The translations under genes and the position numbers were made by a program. The notes under the pieces are model-generated. The model was given only the letters and a program-made list of their open reading frames with translations. It was not told where the DNA came from and made no database searches. From Pogostemon cablin (lineage: Eukaryota; Streptophyta; Magnoliopsida; Lamiales; Lamiaceae), in assembly GCA_023678885.1 (NCBI GenBank), contig CM042952.1:31863736-31927735 (forward strand): 64,000 nucleotides of DNA, given 5' to 3'. Position 1 is the first letter of the stretch. The number at the start of each line of letters is the position of its first letter. Positions 1 through 11,089 of this stretch are shown here, one piece after another.

Positions 1-820
1 AAATTGAAAAATAAAAATTAGGCACACATAATTATACATATCAATTGTTCGTTATTTTATGCAGTGTGTATATTTATGTTCTACAGTTATGGACGATTGA
101 ACGCTTTTTGACTTGTTTGTTTCCTTTGTTTACAATATCTATATTCCCTGGCACCTAATCAAATAGCATTCCACAATTATTATATTAATTAAAATTATTT
201 TTTTAGTATGGCATGAAAAATTTCCAAAAATAAAAAGGAAAGAAAAAACATAAACAGAAATTATCAGGCCGAGTCCTATACTTAATGAGAAGTATTGTAT
301 AAAATGTTTGATGAAAATAAAGTTGCAATAACACAAAATCTTCTCACTACCTTACACAGATTGTTAATATATTGAATTTGTTGTAGCATTTTTATTACGC
401 TAAAATTTTTTATAAAGCCAATAACACTAATTATTGATTTTTGCCTTTTTTTTATTTTTTATAAAGCCAATCACTACCTTATATAGGATCGTTTATACGT
501 GAACATTTAAATTTTTTATTATTTTTTTGAATGATTGATTATTTTTTAATTATAAATAAAGTATATTATGTAGGGTAAGAATAATGATATATTTAACATT
601 ATAATTTAATTTTAAAATTTTAGATTTTTTTTTTAATATTATATGGACAGACAAATGGAAATTTGAGTATTTAACGGTGGGAAAAAAAGGGAAAAAAAAA
701 GTAATTTAAGATTAAACTGTGTTTTAAGAATTTCCATTAGTCTACGAACTTATTGCGATAATTTTCTCAAATTTAAGTTAATTTTAGGTTGCTATACCTA
801 TGCAGCCTATACCCATACCT
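1..820. other. AT-rich intergenic, no gene seen
   Basis: No open frame here looks like a protein. The sequence is A/T-rich with poly-T and poly-A runs. The part around 540-600 resembles the interior of the Stowaway-like family found at 3703, 39775 and 60667, so it may be an old MITE fragment. The right end is the promoter side of the bS21m gene. Confidence 0.5.
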
Positions 821-829
821 AAACCCTAA
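821..829 (+). promoter_or_regulatory. telo-box (AAACCCTAA)
   Basis: The sequence AAACCCTAA lies 57 bases before the bS21m start codon. Telo-boxes are known in plant promoters of ribosomal-protein and translation genes, which fits the downstream gene. Assignment is by motif match and position only. Confidence 0.55.
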
Positions 830-885
830 ATTGGTAATTGTGTCCTAAATCGATTCATTTTAGAAACTCAAAACCCCTACCGAGG

Positions 886-2376
886 ATGATGATTCAAGCA
901 TCGGCGAAACGAGGGGCGGCTCTCCTGGCGCCGGCTTCACGGCTGCAGCAATGGCGAGGCATCCGAGTGAAGGTTCTCAATAACAATCTAGATCAGGCTT
1001 TGGCTTTAATGCAGAGGAAGATGCAGAGCAGCGGAATCGAACGAATGATAAGGCAAGAACAGCGCTTCCACGTCAAAAATTCTGAGAAGCGGATTTTGGC
1101 TAAGAAGAATTTGGAGCTTAAAATTCGTGCGCAGGATCTTGCCAAAAAGCTCAAGACGATCCTTGTTCACAAAGTCAGGTAATGTGATATATTCTTAAGA
1201 GTTACTCATTCTAGATGGCTTATCGTTCGTGATTAATGTATAACAAATTAATTAGATGGTTTTGGATAGGTTCTGAATTAGGGTTTTTGGTACCGATGGT
1301 AAAATCACTTGTACTGTGCCTTGAATTGTGGAACTGTTTGGAAAATGGGTCCTGTTATTTGTTATTATCAATTGATTAAAATTGAGAATGCTGTTTGTTA
1401 CATGAATTATGGATTAGATTTCTTACCGAAGTTTTAGAAGGAAATTGGACTATTTATGTGTTTGATTGGTGTGAAATTGAGCATTATTTTGCACCTAAAA
1501 ATGCTTTCATCAAGTCAGAGTATCGGTGGCCAAGTTTGAGAAGCAATTTACTCCTTAAAGATCTTGCTCTTAGAGGTGTTGATCTTGGATAGGTTTTTGC
1601 TTAAATATCCTTCTCATGTATAGAATATGTGCATAGTGGGAATTTTGACTGAATTTTTTCCCCCAATTTATATTAATTATTACATTAAAATTCTCTCTGT
1701 GTTTGTTAAATAAACAGTAGTCCCAGTGTTTCAAACTTTCAATTGAATACCTTATAATCTGAATGTGTAAGTTAAGGTGCTTGAGGTGTAAGATGACCTC
1801 TCCCTCTTCTTTCTTTAAGAAATCGGAGGATATAACTTCTTTTTACATCTGACATGAACAAGGGACAATGATGAACACAAATACTAAAGAAATTATTTGT
1901 GAATATTAGGTGTCCTACAACTATTGGATGATGAACAATCTCCCCTGTTGAGCAACTAGGGGGGGCTACAGTCTTCCGAATATTTTTCATTATTTTTTGC
2001 TACTTAACTTGATCAGGTCTGATCTTTAGTCTCACTTTTTATGAATCAAATTCAAATGTGGTTATGTTGTATGTATGAATCTTTACTAGAGAAGCAAAGA
2101 GAGGATTGATGTGAGATCTTCCGACAATTAACCATGAATGTTGTTTTTGAGGTTGCGTTGGACAAATAACCCCCCCCCCCCCCCCCCTCCCTTGTTACCA
2201 AAGGATTTGTGTTAGTGTCTAGCTGCATGGAATTGGTATATTTGGTCTAATTTAGACAAAAGAAAAGCTTTGTTAATTGACATAAAATGCTTTCTAATTC
2301 AGTTTCGATCTAGTGCTGAAATGCTTATATTTGTATACTGACATATGAGTGTTGTTCTGCTTGCAGGGGTCTATAA
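886..2376 (+). CDS. mitochondrial small-subunit ribosomal protein bS21m
   Basis: Likely a bS21-family protein of the mitochondrial ribosome small subunit. Exon 1 is 886-1178 and exon 2 is 2367-2376; together they encode 100 residues. The core VKVLNNNLDQALALMQRK followed by a basic KNSEKRILAKK tail matches the plant S21 family, which has a short Arg/Lys-rich protein with a leading alpha-helix. The basic N-terminus (ASAKRGAALLAPASRLQQW) looks like a mitochondrial presequence. ATG 886 is preferred because the open frame upstream of it has only a TTG start. The donor is CAG|GTAATG at 1179 and the acceptor TTGCAG at 2361-2366, adding Gly-Leu-stop. If the 1188-base intron were retained, the protein would stop at TAA 1180 and lose only two residues. 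Family call is firm; the last exon is inferred. Confidence 0.85.
2170..2187 (+). repeat. poly-C tract (18 C) in bS21m intron
   Basis: Eighteen consecutive C, seen directly, inside the intron of the bS21m gene. It is unusual in such an AT-rich window and its length may be unreliable in sequencing. Confidence 0.9.
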
Positions 2377-5375
2377 GTACGAGGTTCAAATGCTCGAGGG
2401 GGCACCAAACGCCCACTTTTTTTGTGCTACTCTATCATTCTGCCGGTGTATTATGGACTGAAGATGGATCTTAAAGCTTCATGCTAAAGGTTTTTTCCAT
2501 CTAATAATATCTCATTACTGTTGTCTTTCAGCCCAATAGGACACATCTCTTTCTCATTACTGTTTTTTTTATTATTATTATTGTAGACCATGTGTACTCA
2601 AATTTTAACACAAATGATATCATTTAGGTGAAATTACTGCTCATGATAGTGTAATTTAAAATCTAGTGTTGGACAGCAAAAGATGGAAAACATCATGTTT
2701 CTGTACTGTTTTAACAGAAACATCACATCTACTTACCTTTACCCTTGATATTTTTTACTGATTTGATGATAACCAAGGGGTAAATTCAAATGTTTGATGA
2801 CCCTGCATAAAACAAAGAGTGGACCAGCTAATAAGTGTGGCCCATCCTGCCTAAAGAAAGTATCCTAGTCATTATAACATATTACAAGACAGGAAGTCCT
2901 TTCTTGTAGGACTCAAATGTGCATTTTTAAAACAGATCAATAGTTTCCTCATCTATAGAATTTTGAGACCTTTATTGAGTTGAATGAAAAATAATCTGTA
3001 TCTGTTTCTTAGGCAAACATAGGAAAACCTCCTGACTCCTGAGTGCTTCTTAACTGTTGTCATATTTACAAATTTCCGAAAGATTTGATGTGACATCCTA
3101 ATGATTATATTTCTAATTTGAGAAAACTATATAAAAATAGAAATAATTAATAAATTATACGTACTGATCCAAATGGAATTTGGGGGAAATATCCGGGTTT
3201 ATTTGTACTCAGTTATTGTTAATTGTGAAACGGGTCAAATGGTACTTGTCTCGGATGCAGGATAAAGTGCAATGGAAACTAAATTCGAATGGTGTCAGTT
3301 TTCGTGCGCCTTAAGATTGGGCCTGTTTTTCCATGTAAATAATTAGCCCATTGTATTCAAATTGGACCCCTAAATGCGAGTAATAGTTGATCCAAGATAA
3401 TAGCAAATTTAATTGATCCTGTTTGTAATGGCCCATAATTTATCATTTTCTTTGGGCTTTTCTTGGAGAGGCTATAATACCAGTTTTGAATAGGGTTTGG
3501 TTTTAGATTCTATATCTTAAGGTTTTCATGCAATAAGTTTTCTATTTTTCAGCACAATCATTGCACGCAAGTTTTCCAGGAACAATTTTCTATTTTTCAA
3601 TACACTGAAGGGTTACTCTTAACTAGACATTGCAAAGAGTAATAATTTTAGAAAGAGATAACCTACCTTCAGTTTCATGCTAGTAACTACTAATAAAATA
3701 TACTCCTCGTCCCATTTAAGTTTGCGTCACTATCTCGGTATGAAGATTAAGTAAAGTGACAACTTTTAGGGGTATAATAGTATTTTATTTATAATAATAA
3801 ATAAATAATAAAATGCATTTGGTGTGTTAGGTATGGATGGTTTTTTAATTTATTAACTTTTTAAAGATATTATGGTATTTTTTTAGATAATAAATAAAGT
3901 ATAAAGTATGTTATGTGTGTTAGGTGAGAGTTGTATTTTAAAATTAAGATTACTTTTAAGTTTATTGATTAATGTGATGTCTTTTTTTTTTGTGATGGAG
4001 ATAAGTGTGAGAGGATGAAAATGAAAAGTGTAAAGGTTAGTGTGTATTGGAGATAGTGATATTTCAATACAATTAATCTCTCAATAGTCCTAATGGCATG
4101 AGATTACCTATTCAAGTTTGATATTTTTCATCTTATATTTCATTCTATAATTAAATGATACGTGTCATTATTATTTATTAGATTAATGGTGTTTAATTTG
4201 GTATTTCATCTTTAAATAATTGACACGTGTCATGATCCTTTCTCAAATTAATGCAACATACCTCAAGGATTTAATAGTTATTTATGTGGTATTGTTATTT
4301 ATTTATAATGTATATCAAATCTGGAATAGGGAATTTAATCTCAATTTAATGATAGTTATAAAGTGTTATAATTATGATATAATTTTTGTATGAATAAAGT
4401 ACTAATAGAGTGTGGTAAGTGGACTTAATTTTAATAATATCATTCACACTTAAAAAATAGTTCTTAAAAAAGATAACTTTTTCTTTTTCAGTATATAAAG
4501 TAGAAGGAAATAATTCATAAGATAATAATAATAAATATATATATAATATTTAAATTATAATTATCTCAATATTTTCTTTAAAAAATACTATAATGAAACG
4601 CAAAAGTATAAAGAAAAGTAAGGCCACGCACCCAATTCTATTTTCAATTATGATCAAACAACATTTGTTTTAACGTAAGGAACATGTTCATACGATGTTG
4701 AGATCATTAGTTTAGTCATATGTATTAATAAAATAATATATTAGATTAACTATTGTATTACCACCTTTAAGCAAAGATTGAGAAACATTCAACTCAATAA
4801 ATGTAGATGTAACAATGAAACTTCTGGTTTCAAACCTTCAGTGGATAACGAAGGAAATTAGTAGTTTCGATGAAACATTTTAGTCAAAAAGATAAACACT
4901 TCTGAATTCATATTTTATAATTATATTACCCCCTACAATTTAATATTTAATATTTATTGTTAGAGTTTAAAATATTTAAGAGTAATATACCTTTTTTTTA
5001 AATAAAAGAATTTACAGACTCACTCAATTAGAAAATGCTAAACTTTCTTTCTTTTCTTCTCGATCAATAAATTAATCAATAAGATATTTCTATTATTATT
5101 CCCACATTCAATAAAAAAAATTTCTAGTACTTACGTGGATGTGCAAGCAAGTACAGTTTTATCACATCATAAGGATAATCAAATATTAAAAATAAGAAAT
5201 TCACACGTACACACAAATTGATCATAAATAAATAGATTAAATCTTGGTACTATATACATACATATATCAGAGTTTTCAATTGAAATCTTACACTTAATAA
5301 ATAATATTTTTTACAAAAATATAAGATTTATACATATAATTATAGCCAAAAATGAATTACTAAAAGAATATATAA
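2377..5375. other. intergenic, no gene seen apart from one MITE
   Basis: The first few hundred bases should hold the 3' UTR of bS21m. The rest is AT-rich with no credible coding frame. A Stowaway-like MITE lies at 3703-4035 (listed separately). The right end is the 3' flank of the ERF gene on the other strand. Confidence 0.5.
3703..4035 (+). mobile_element. degenerate Stowaway-like MITE (family with 39775 and 60667)
   Basis: The left end reads CTCCTCGTCCCATTTAAG after TA. The interior (GGTATTTTTTTAGATAATAAA, then a stretch containing GTTATGTGTGTTAGGTGAGAG) matches the MITEs at 60667-60959 (same strand) and 39775-40036 (opposite strand). The right end is poorly preserved and its boundary is approximate. 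Confidence 0.55.
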
Positions 5376-5873
5376 TTAAGCAATTTGGTCTCCAATACTA
5401 ATATTTTCCATAAAAGTGGCGTCGCCAAGAAATCCAGAATCAGAACTCCAATACCATACCTCCGGTGTATAGTCGTTCTCTATCAACTCCGGCAGCTCTA
5501 TCTCCGCCCAGAAATCATCTCCGGCGACGGCAGTTGCCTTCTCCGCCACCATATTCGCCGCCAAGGCCGCGGCGTTCTGTATGTCTCTTGCAGTGGTGGA
5601 GGAAGGACGCGGCAGCTGCTCGATTTCTTGGGGGAAATTGAGCTGAGCTTTTTGGCCTTTCAAGCAATAAGCTGCCACGTCATAGGCTCGCGCTGCCATC
5701 TCGGGTGCAGGGAATGACCCGAGCCATATTCGGGTCTTCTTTTTGGGTTCTCGGATCTCGGACACCCATTTTCCCCAGCGGCGTTTGCGTACACCGCGGT
5801 ATACAGGGTGGCGCGTGGTGTCCCTTTGATTTGGGAGGGCGGTGGTGTGGTTGCATGGAGGAGATTGGTCCAT
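5376..5873 (-). CDS. AP2/ERF transcription factor, DREB type
   Basis: A single-exon 165-residue nuclear DNA-binding protein. One AP2 domain spans about residues 23-81 (HPVYRGVRKRRWGKWVSEI onward, with the WLG and AARAYDVAA motifs). WVSEIREP rather than WAAEIRDP places it in the DREB half of the family. The stretch LPRP followed by RDIQNAAALAA after the domain is typical of small DREB-type factors such as Arabidopsis ERF008-ERF014. The acidic C-terminus (DDFWAEIELPELIEND) looks like an activation region. The family binds GCC or DRE promoter elements in stress and hormone responses; its targets cannot be told from sequence. The start is the first ATG giving the short N-terminus usual for this group. 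No intron is needed. A longer overlapping frame through the TA repeat upstream is not real. Confidence 0.93.
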   Translation of the reverse strand: MDQSPPCNHTTALPNQRDTTRHPVYRGVRKRRWGKWVSEIREPKKKTRIWLGSFPAPEMAARAYDVAAYCLKGQKAQLNFPQEIEQLPRPSSTTARDIQNAAALAANMVAEKATAVAGDDFWAEIELPELIENDYTPEVWYWSSDSGFLGDATFMENISIGDQIA

Positions 5874-5928
5874 GTCAAACCAACTGTGTACAAAGTATAT
5901 ATATATACTAAAAAAAATGGTGTACCCA

Positions 5929-5966
5929 CTATTAGAGAGGTGCCATCGTCCCTGCTTGGAGATTGG
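5929..5966. repeat. diverged copy of the 31351-31433 repeat
   Basis: A stretch holding CCACTATTAGAGAGG, then CATCGTCCCTGC and GGAGATTGG resembles the second unit of the direct repeat at 31351-31433. It sits 60-100 bases upstream of the ERF start codon. Seen by eye; homology is tentative. Confidence 0.35.
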
Positions 5967-6004
5967 TAAAGGAGATAAATTGCAGGAGACTCAAGTGACT
6001 TAAT

Positions 6005-6009
<5 letters not shown>

Positions 6010-6054
<45 letters not shown>
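6010..6054. repeat. (TA)n microsatellite, about 22 units
   Basis: An uninterrupted TA dinucleotide run just upstream of the ERF gene, seen directly. Confidence 0.95.
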
Positions 6055-6057
<3 letters not shown>

Positions 6058-6488
6058 GTGCAAAAAAACTGCGGTATTTATGTTTGCGATGCAGGACAAC
6101 TGAATTTACAAACATACCCCCACCGCATAAATTAAAATTCCTGCCAAAAACAAACCAACCTGGCTACTCCTAGTTTCGAATGTAAAAAAGGTTAAAAACG
6201 TGAAAATTACTCAACTGCAAAATGAAATAATGTCAAGAGAATATTAAGGTACAAAGTACATATACTCCATGTCGTCATAAGGAATATATATTTATTTTTT
6301 TCCCGAAAATTAGAGAATATAGAGTTTTAATCATTGAATTAAAAAACACATAATATTTTAATGTATAGTGAATAGTTGTATTGATATTTTTTATTTGCTC
6401 CATTCAAATGGAGTATATTACTAGTAATTGTTTTGTATAATTCTATCTATCTAAAAGGAAAAAGGAAAATGTAATCATTTGACATGTA

Positions 6489-7026
6489 CTCCCTCCGTTC
6501 CGTGAAGTATTTCACGTATTGGTATGCGCAGAGATTATGAAAATTTTATTTTTTAATGTATAAAGTAAAAGAGAGAATACTTCCTCCGTTCTGTTTTACG
6601 TTTGTTTTTTACACGTTAATTAAGGAGTATAGTATTTTAATAGATAGTGTGTGGAAATATATAATATTAATGTAAAGTGGGTAGGTGTATTAGTGTTGGA
6701 TGTGGGGACCATGGTGATATAATAATTATTTTAGATGGGTCCCATATTACAAAAAAATAAAATGTAAACATTAAAATGGGACGCCCAAAATAGAAATATG
6801 TAAACATTGAAATTAGACGGAGGGAGTATATATTTTAGTTAATTTAATGAAAAATGTATGTAAATTTGTTGGAAGATGTGAAAAAGTAAGTATTATATTG
6901 GGATGTATGTAAAAAGTGAATATTATAATAATTTATTTTTTTACCAATTTTAGTAAAAGTGAAGTATGAAATACTTTGAGAGACAGATAAAAAGGAAAGT
7001 GTGAAATATTTGGGGGACGGAGGGAG
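6489..7026. mobile_element. Stowaway-like MITE, outer element of a nested pair
   Basis: The left end CTCCCTCCGTTCCGTGAAG and right end GGGGGACGGAGGGAG form terminal inverted repeats. TA flanks both sides (6487-6488 and 7027-7028), the Stowaway/Tc1-mariner target duplication. The termini extend inward (AAGTATTTCACG against GTGTGAAATATTT). It is interrupted by the element at 6581-6826. Confidence 0.85.
6581..6826. mobile_element. Stowaway-like MITE inserted in another MITE
   Basis: The left end is CTTCCTCCGTTCTG and the right end TTAGACGGAGGGAG. TA flanks lie at 6579-6580 and 6827-6828. It sits inside the MITE at 6489-7026, so it is the younger insertion. Its interior resembles the degenerate MITE at 21115. 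Confidence 0.85.
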
Positions 7027-7462
7027 TAATGTTCAAAATAATAATATGTATCCCCCTTATTCCTCGTTACAGTTTACGTTTTTCATTTTGATTTGTTCAA
7101 ATTAAAATTTGCATTTCCTTTTTTGTTTAGTGAGACCCATACAAAATAATTATTTATATATGCTCACACGTCATTAATACAACTACTCAATATATATTAA
7201 ATATTATATTTTTTAATTCAGTATTTATTAAAATAATATATCTCTTCATTTTTGTGAAAAAGGAAATATCAATGTTAACTCATGACTAACCAACGGAGTA
7301 GGACTGTGGGATGGATAGGTAAAACCGTATATGTAAACTGCTTCTATCATAAAATTTTTGGAATCTGTGTAAGTAACTAAATAAGTTTAAAATATGTCAA
7401 GGGGTGACATTTTTTACTCAATAAAATATACTCTTATCTTAAGATTGTTGAATTGAGGTTGT

Positions 7463-7525
7463 ATTATTATTATAATAATAATTATTATTATAATAATAAT
7501 TATTATTATTACTATTATTATTATT
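7463..7525. repeat. (ATT/AAT)n imperfect, partly palindromic microsatellite
   Basis: Alternating blocks of ATT and TAA triplets over about 63 bases, so the run can fold on itself. Confidence 0.85.
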
Positions 7526-8065
7526 TAAAGTGGTGTGGTAGTATACTAGTATAATATGATCATTCTAAACCTCATACGTTTTTATGTTTTTAGCAAACTT
7601 ACTTTTATAATTTGATTGAACATGTTTATAATTTAATCCTATTTTGTGTGGTTTAATTGTCTTTTATTATTTAATTAAGAGTATTTATTAAAAAATTAAT
7701 GAATTAATACTTCTCATCATTAATCGGTGCATCAATATTCCAACATAACTCTTAAATCTATCATATCTTAGTTAATTATTCTTTAAAATTATAATAAATT
7801 GATTGTATAATATTAAAAAACATATCTTAGTTAATTATTCTTTAAAATTATAATTAAAATTGATTGTATAGTATTTTAAAAAGAATATATGTATATAAAG
7901 GTCTTAAAAGTAAATCCATCCTTACTCTATTAAAAAAGATTTGTCAATTTCTATATAATTTTTTAACCCATTGTTATATGATCAGATTAATATAGCCATT
8001 AGAATTAAACGAGAAAACATAAAAGACAGGTATAACTCTACGATGCATTAGTATACTAAAAAATA

Positions 8066-8430
8066 CTAGCTCCATCAAAAAAAAAATCACAGTTATTACA
8101 GAGCTTAAGACAAAGTTGCGTTTTGCTTTATTTTTAAGGATAATTTGGTATTTTTAGATAATAAATAAATTATAAAGTAAGTTATATTCATTCCACTCAT
8201 ATTAAAAATACACCATACTACATTTTACCTACTTTTTACATTTTATTCATCAATTCTAACAACTTTATTTACTTTTTTACACTTTATTCATCATTCCTAA
8301 CAATTTTATGTACTTATTCTCTTAAATTTACGGATTTAGTCCTATTTTTTCTTATATTATATATTAATAAACAACTATTCTTAATTTTTGTGACTGTACA
8401 AACGGATAAAAATACTCGATAAGGAGGGAG
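8066..8430. mobile_element. degenerate Stowaway-like MITE
   Basis: The right end AAGGAGGGAG is followed by TA. The left end CTAGCTCCATC after TA is a decayed match. The interior (GGTATTTTTAGATAATAAAT) is shared with the 3703/39775/60667 family. Confidence 0.55.
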
Positions 8431-8818
8431 TATAATGTATTGATATACCAAATACATCATAAAATTACCCCTAGTTTAATGGCTTTATAATAATCTTCTC
8501 AAATTCCTACAGATACTACAATCATTAATGAGGTTTTTAATTAATTCTTTATATATAATTTAAAATTTATAATTAGGTTACAAATGTAATTAACGTTTTC
8601 CGTTCATTTAAGCCATTAGTTATGAGATTCTTTTATTGTTCTTTTTTAATAGTTTTTTCCAATTAAATTCCAAGCTATTTTAAAAAAACCAATTAAATAC
8701 ATGGTTTTTTTTTAATCTCAATTATGACAAACTTACTAACTCATATTTAGTTAACCATAAATAAATTCATAATTTTTTCATTTATTTATTAAAAACAAAC
8801 TATCTTCACATTTTAGAA

Positions 8819-8927
<109 letters not shown>

Positions 8928-9699
8928 CAAAGAGGTATATTTTGGCTCTGTGCAAATATCTGAAACATCATTATTTCATGGTTTTTGAAGTAGAACCATG
9001 AAGTTTACACAAGAATTTATAAATTTCTAAGACAACAACTCATATAATTAATGTGAGAAATTAAAATATATATGGAACCACTTTTGTATTATCTCAAGAT
9101 GGTTTTTTCACCCATGTTCACGTATATTCGGTTATAGTGTTATTCTTTTAATCTTGTGATTTAAGATCCATATGTTTTTTTTGAGAGATTTTTTCATTGA
9201 TCATTCAAGATTAAATGCTAGAGTATCATTGTTTTAATCTTGTGATTTAAGATTCATCTGTTTGTTTTTTTTTTTTCATTGATCATTCAAGATTAAATGA
9301 GAATCGTATCGTATCGGATGCATGATGATATATCTTGAAATTTATGATTTATTCATCGTACTCAGGATGCATTACATTTTTTTTCATTATGACTGTTATT
9401 TTTCAGTATCAATTCAATTAAAATAAAAATTTCAACCTAAATATAAATATAAAGATTAATCATGATTTGTACACTCGCTCATTCTATTGAAATGACTTCT
9501 TTCAAACATTTAGGGAGATAGAAATATGTAAAATGTGTGGCATGTGTTGATGTTTGTTGTTGAATGAATTTAAATTTCATTCCTTATGGAGTACACACAA
9601 TTAATTAAGATTGAAGTTAATTAATTAGTAGGAGCAACATATATGTAGAGTGTAATTTAGAGGAATAAATGTAGAGGTACCAAAAGAGGTGGGCACGGC

Positions 9700-9901
9700 A
9701 TATTCTGTGACGCGTTGGTGTGACATCTTCTGTAACACCTGCTTATGGAATGACACGTGTCGTGGTGAATAAATCTAATCTCTTGCCCCAAGGGTTGACT
9801 GATTGACTAAGGGTATAGTTTCTCTTCTCTATCTTACGTGTCACTCATCCAACAAAATGTCACAAGAGATGTCACACCAAAATATCACGGGAGATCTAGA
9901 T
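9700..9901. mobile_element. MITE with TGTGACAT-rich inverted ends (family with 37549 and 38917)
   Basis: The left arm (TTGGTGTGACATCTTCTGT) is the inverted partner of the right arm (ATGTCACACCAAAATATC then ACGGGAGATC). The same arm sequence appears in the elements at 37549-37638 and 38917-39103. Just outside, GTGGGCACGGCAT near 9690 and its inverted match ATGTCGTGCCCAC near 10068 hint at a larger or nested element. Boundaries are approximate. Confidence 0.55.
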
Positions 9902-10638
9902 AGGGGTGTGCGAGATTGTGAGTGGGGGTGTTTGACAAGGATGAGGTGAAATGACGGGTTTGTCCCTGACACAGACTCCAAAGGCAACATAAATGCTGGG
10001 AAAGCTTGTGGTCCCACAAGGGTAGAAGAAGGTTCACATGTGTAAAAGACAGCACGAGATATAAGTGATGTCGTGCCCACTTGTGTGGTCTCCCTCTCCC
10101 TCTCTTTTGTTGTTTTCTGCTAATTATTTTATGGTCCATAATACTTGTCAATAATTATTTTTGTTGCCTTCTTACCACTTAATTTCATTATAGTATTTCT
10201 ATTACACACGTGTTCACAATTCTCGACCTTTTTAGTTTACCCCAATAAATATTTACTTGGTCCGCATATTCATGACCTTATAACTTTTTCTTTTTTTTTT
10301 TGGCAATAAAAAAGATTCGTAGCTCTGTAAGAATGACATGAATCATATGAATTTCGATACTCATGCGAGGTGATATATTACTTAATTTAAATTGGAGCTA
10401 GCCACGAGATTAATATACTAACAATTAAAATTTAATCTAATTTAATTCAATAGTGGACTCAGAAATAGTAGTGTATTTAGTGTGGGTTGGAGTACTTTTG
10501 ATAGCTCCTTTTCACTATTGACAACTAATTGACAACTGATGTAATATGTTAGTGTTTTGTAGGAGTAGTAATTAATTAATCCCCTAATTTAACATTCTCA
10601 TGTTTTTTGTTTTTTTATTAAATATAGTATAGATGGTA

Positions 10639-10647
10639 TTAATATTT
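10639..10647 (+). repeat. candidate 9-bp target-site duplication, left
   Basis: TTAATATTT lies directly before the left end of the Mutator-like element and is repeated at 17966-17974. Nine bases is the usual MULE duplication length. The motif is AT-only, so a chance match is possible. Confidence 0.6.
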
Positions 10648-10927
10648 GGGTCCGATTTATTAATGGCTACTGCTGACAAAGTACAATTTAAAATAGTCTC
10701 ATCTCTTAAAACCAATTTTTACTAGCCACTTTCAAGTGGACTCCTCAAATTACCCTCATAACTGTCAGCTAAAGGACGAAAATAATGGGGTCATCATCAT
10801 GTCAGTTTTGACTGCAGTAAATGGGGATGGGTGGACCACATTTAAAGTTTTTAAATTTTGAATTTAGGATTTTGGATGTGGGTTGGTGGGGTACATCATT
10901 AACGTCATTTTCACCTTTTTCTCTCCC

Positions 10928-10970
10928 TTCTTTCTTTCTTTCTTTTTTTCTTTCTTTCTTTCTTTCTCTC
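10928..10970 (+). repeat. (TTTC)n / pyrimidine-rich microsatellite
   Basis: Repeated TTTC units grading into CTCT, just inside the left end of the MULE and upstream of its protease gene. Pyrimidine tracts like this are common in plant 5' leaders. Confidence 0.9.
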
Positions 10971-11089
10971 TCATCTTTTGTCCAACATCATCTCTCTTCT
11001 TCTCTCCTTTCGTCCCAATGTCAAGCACAATGCATTTCTGGGTTTCTCTTCTCCATTTGCATTCTTCCACAGTGCATTACACATTGGAA

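Noticed and set aside
1395..1592. Plus-strand open frame of 65 codons
   Set aside because: It lies inside the bS21m intron and has no family features.
5660..6115. Minus-strand open frame of 151 codons overlapping the ERF gene
   Set aside because: It runs through the TA microsatellite (Ile-Tyr repeats) and uses a different frame from the clear AP2 domain.
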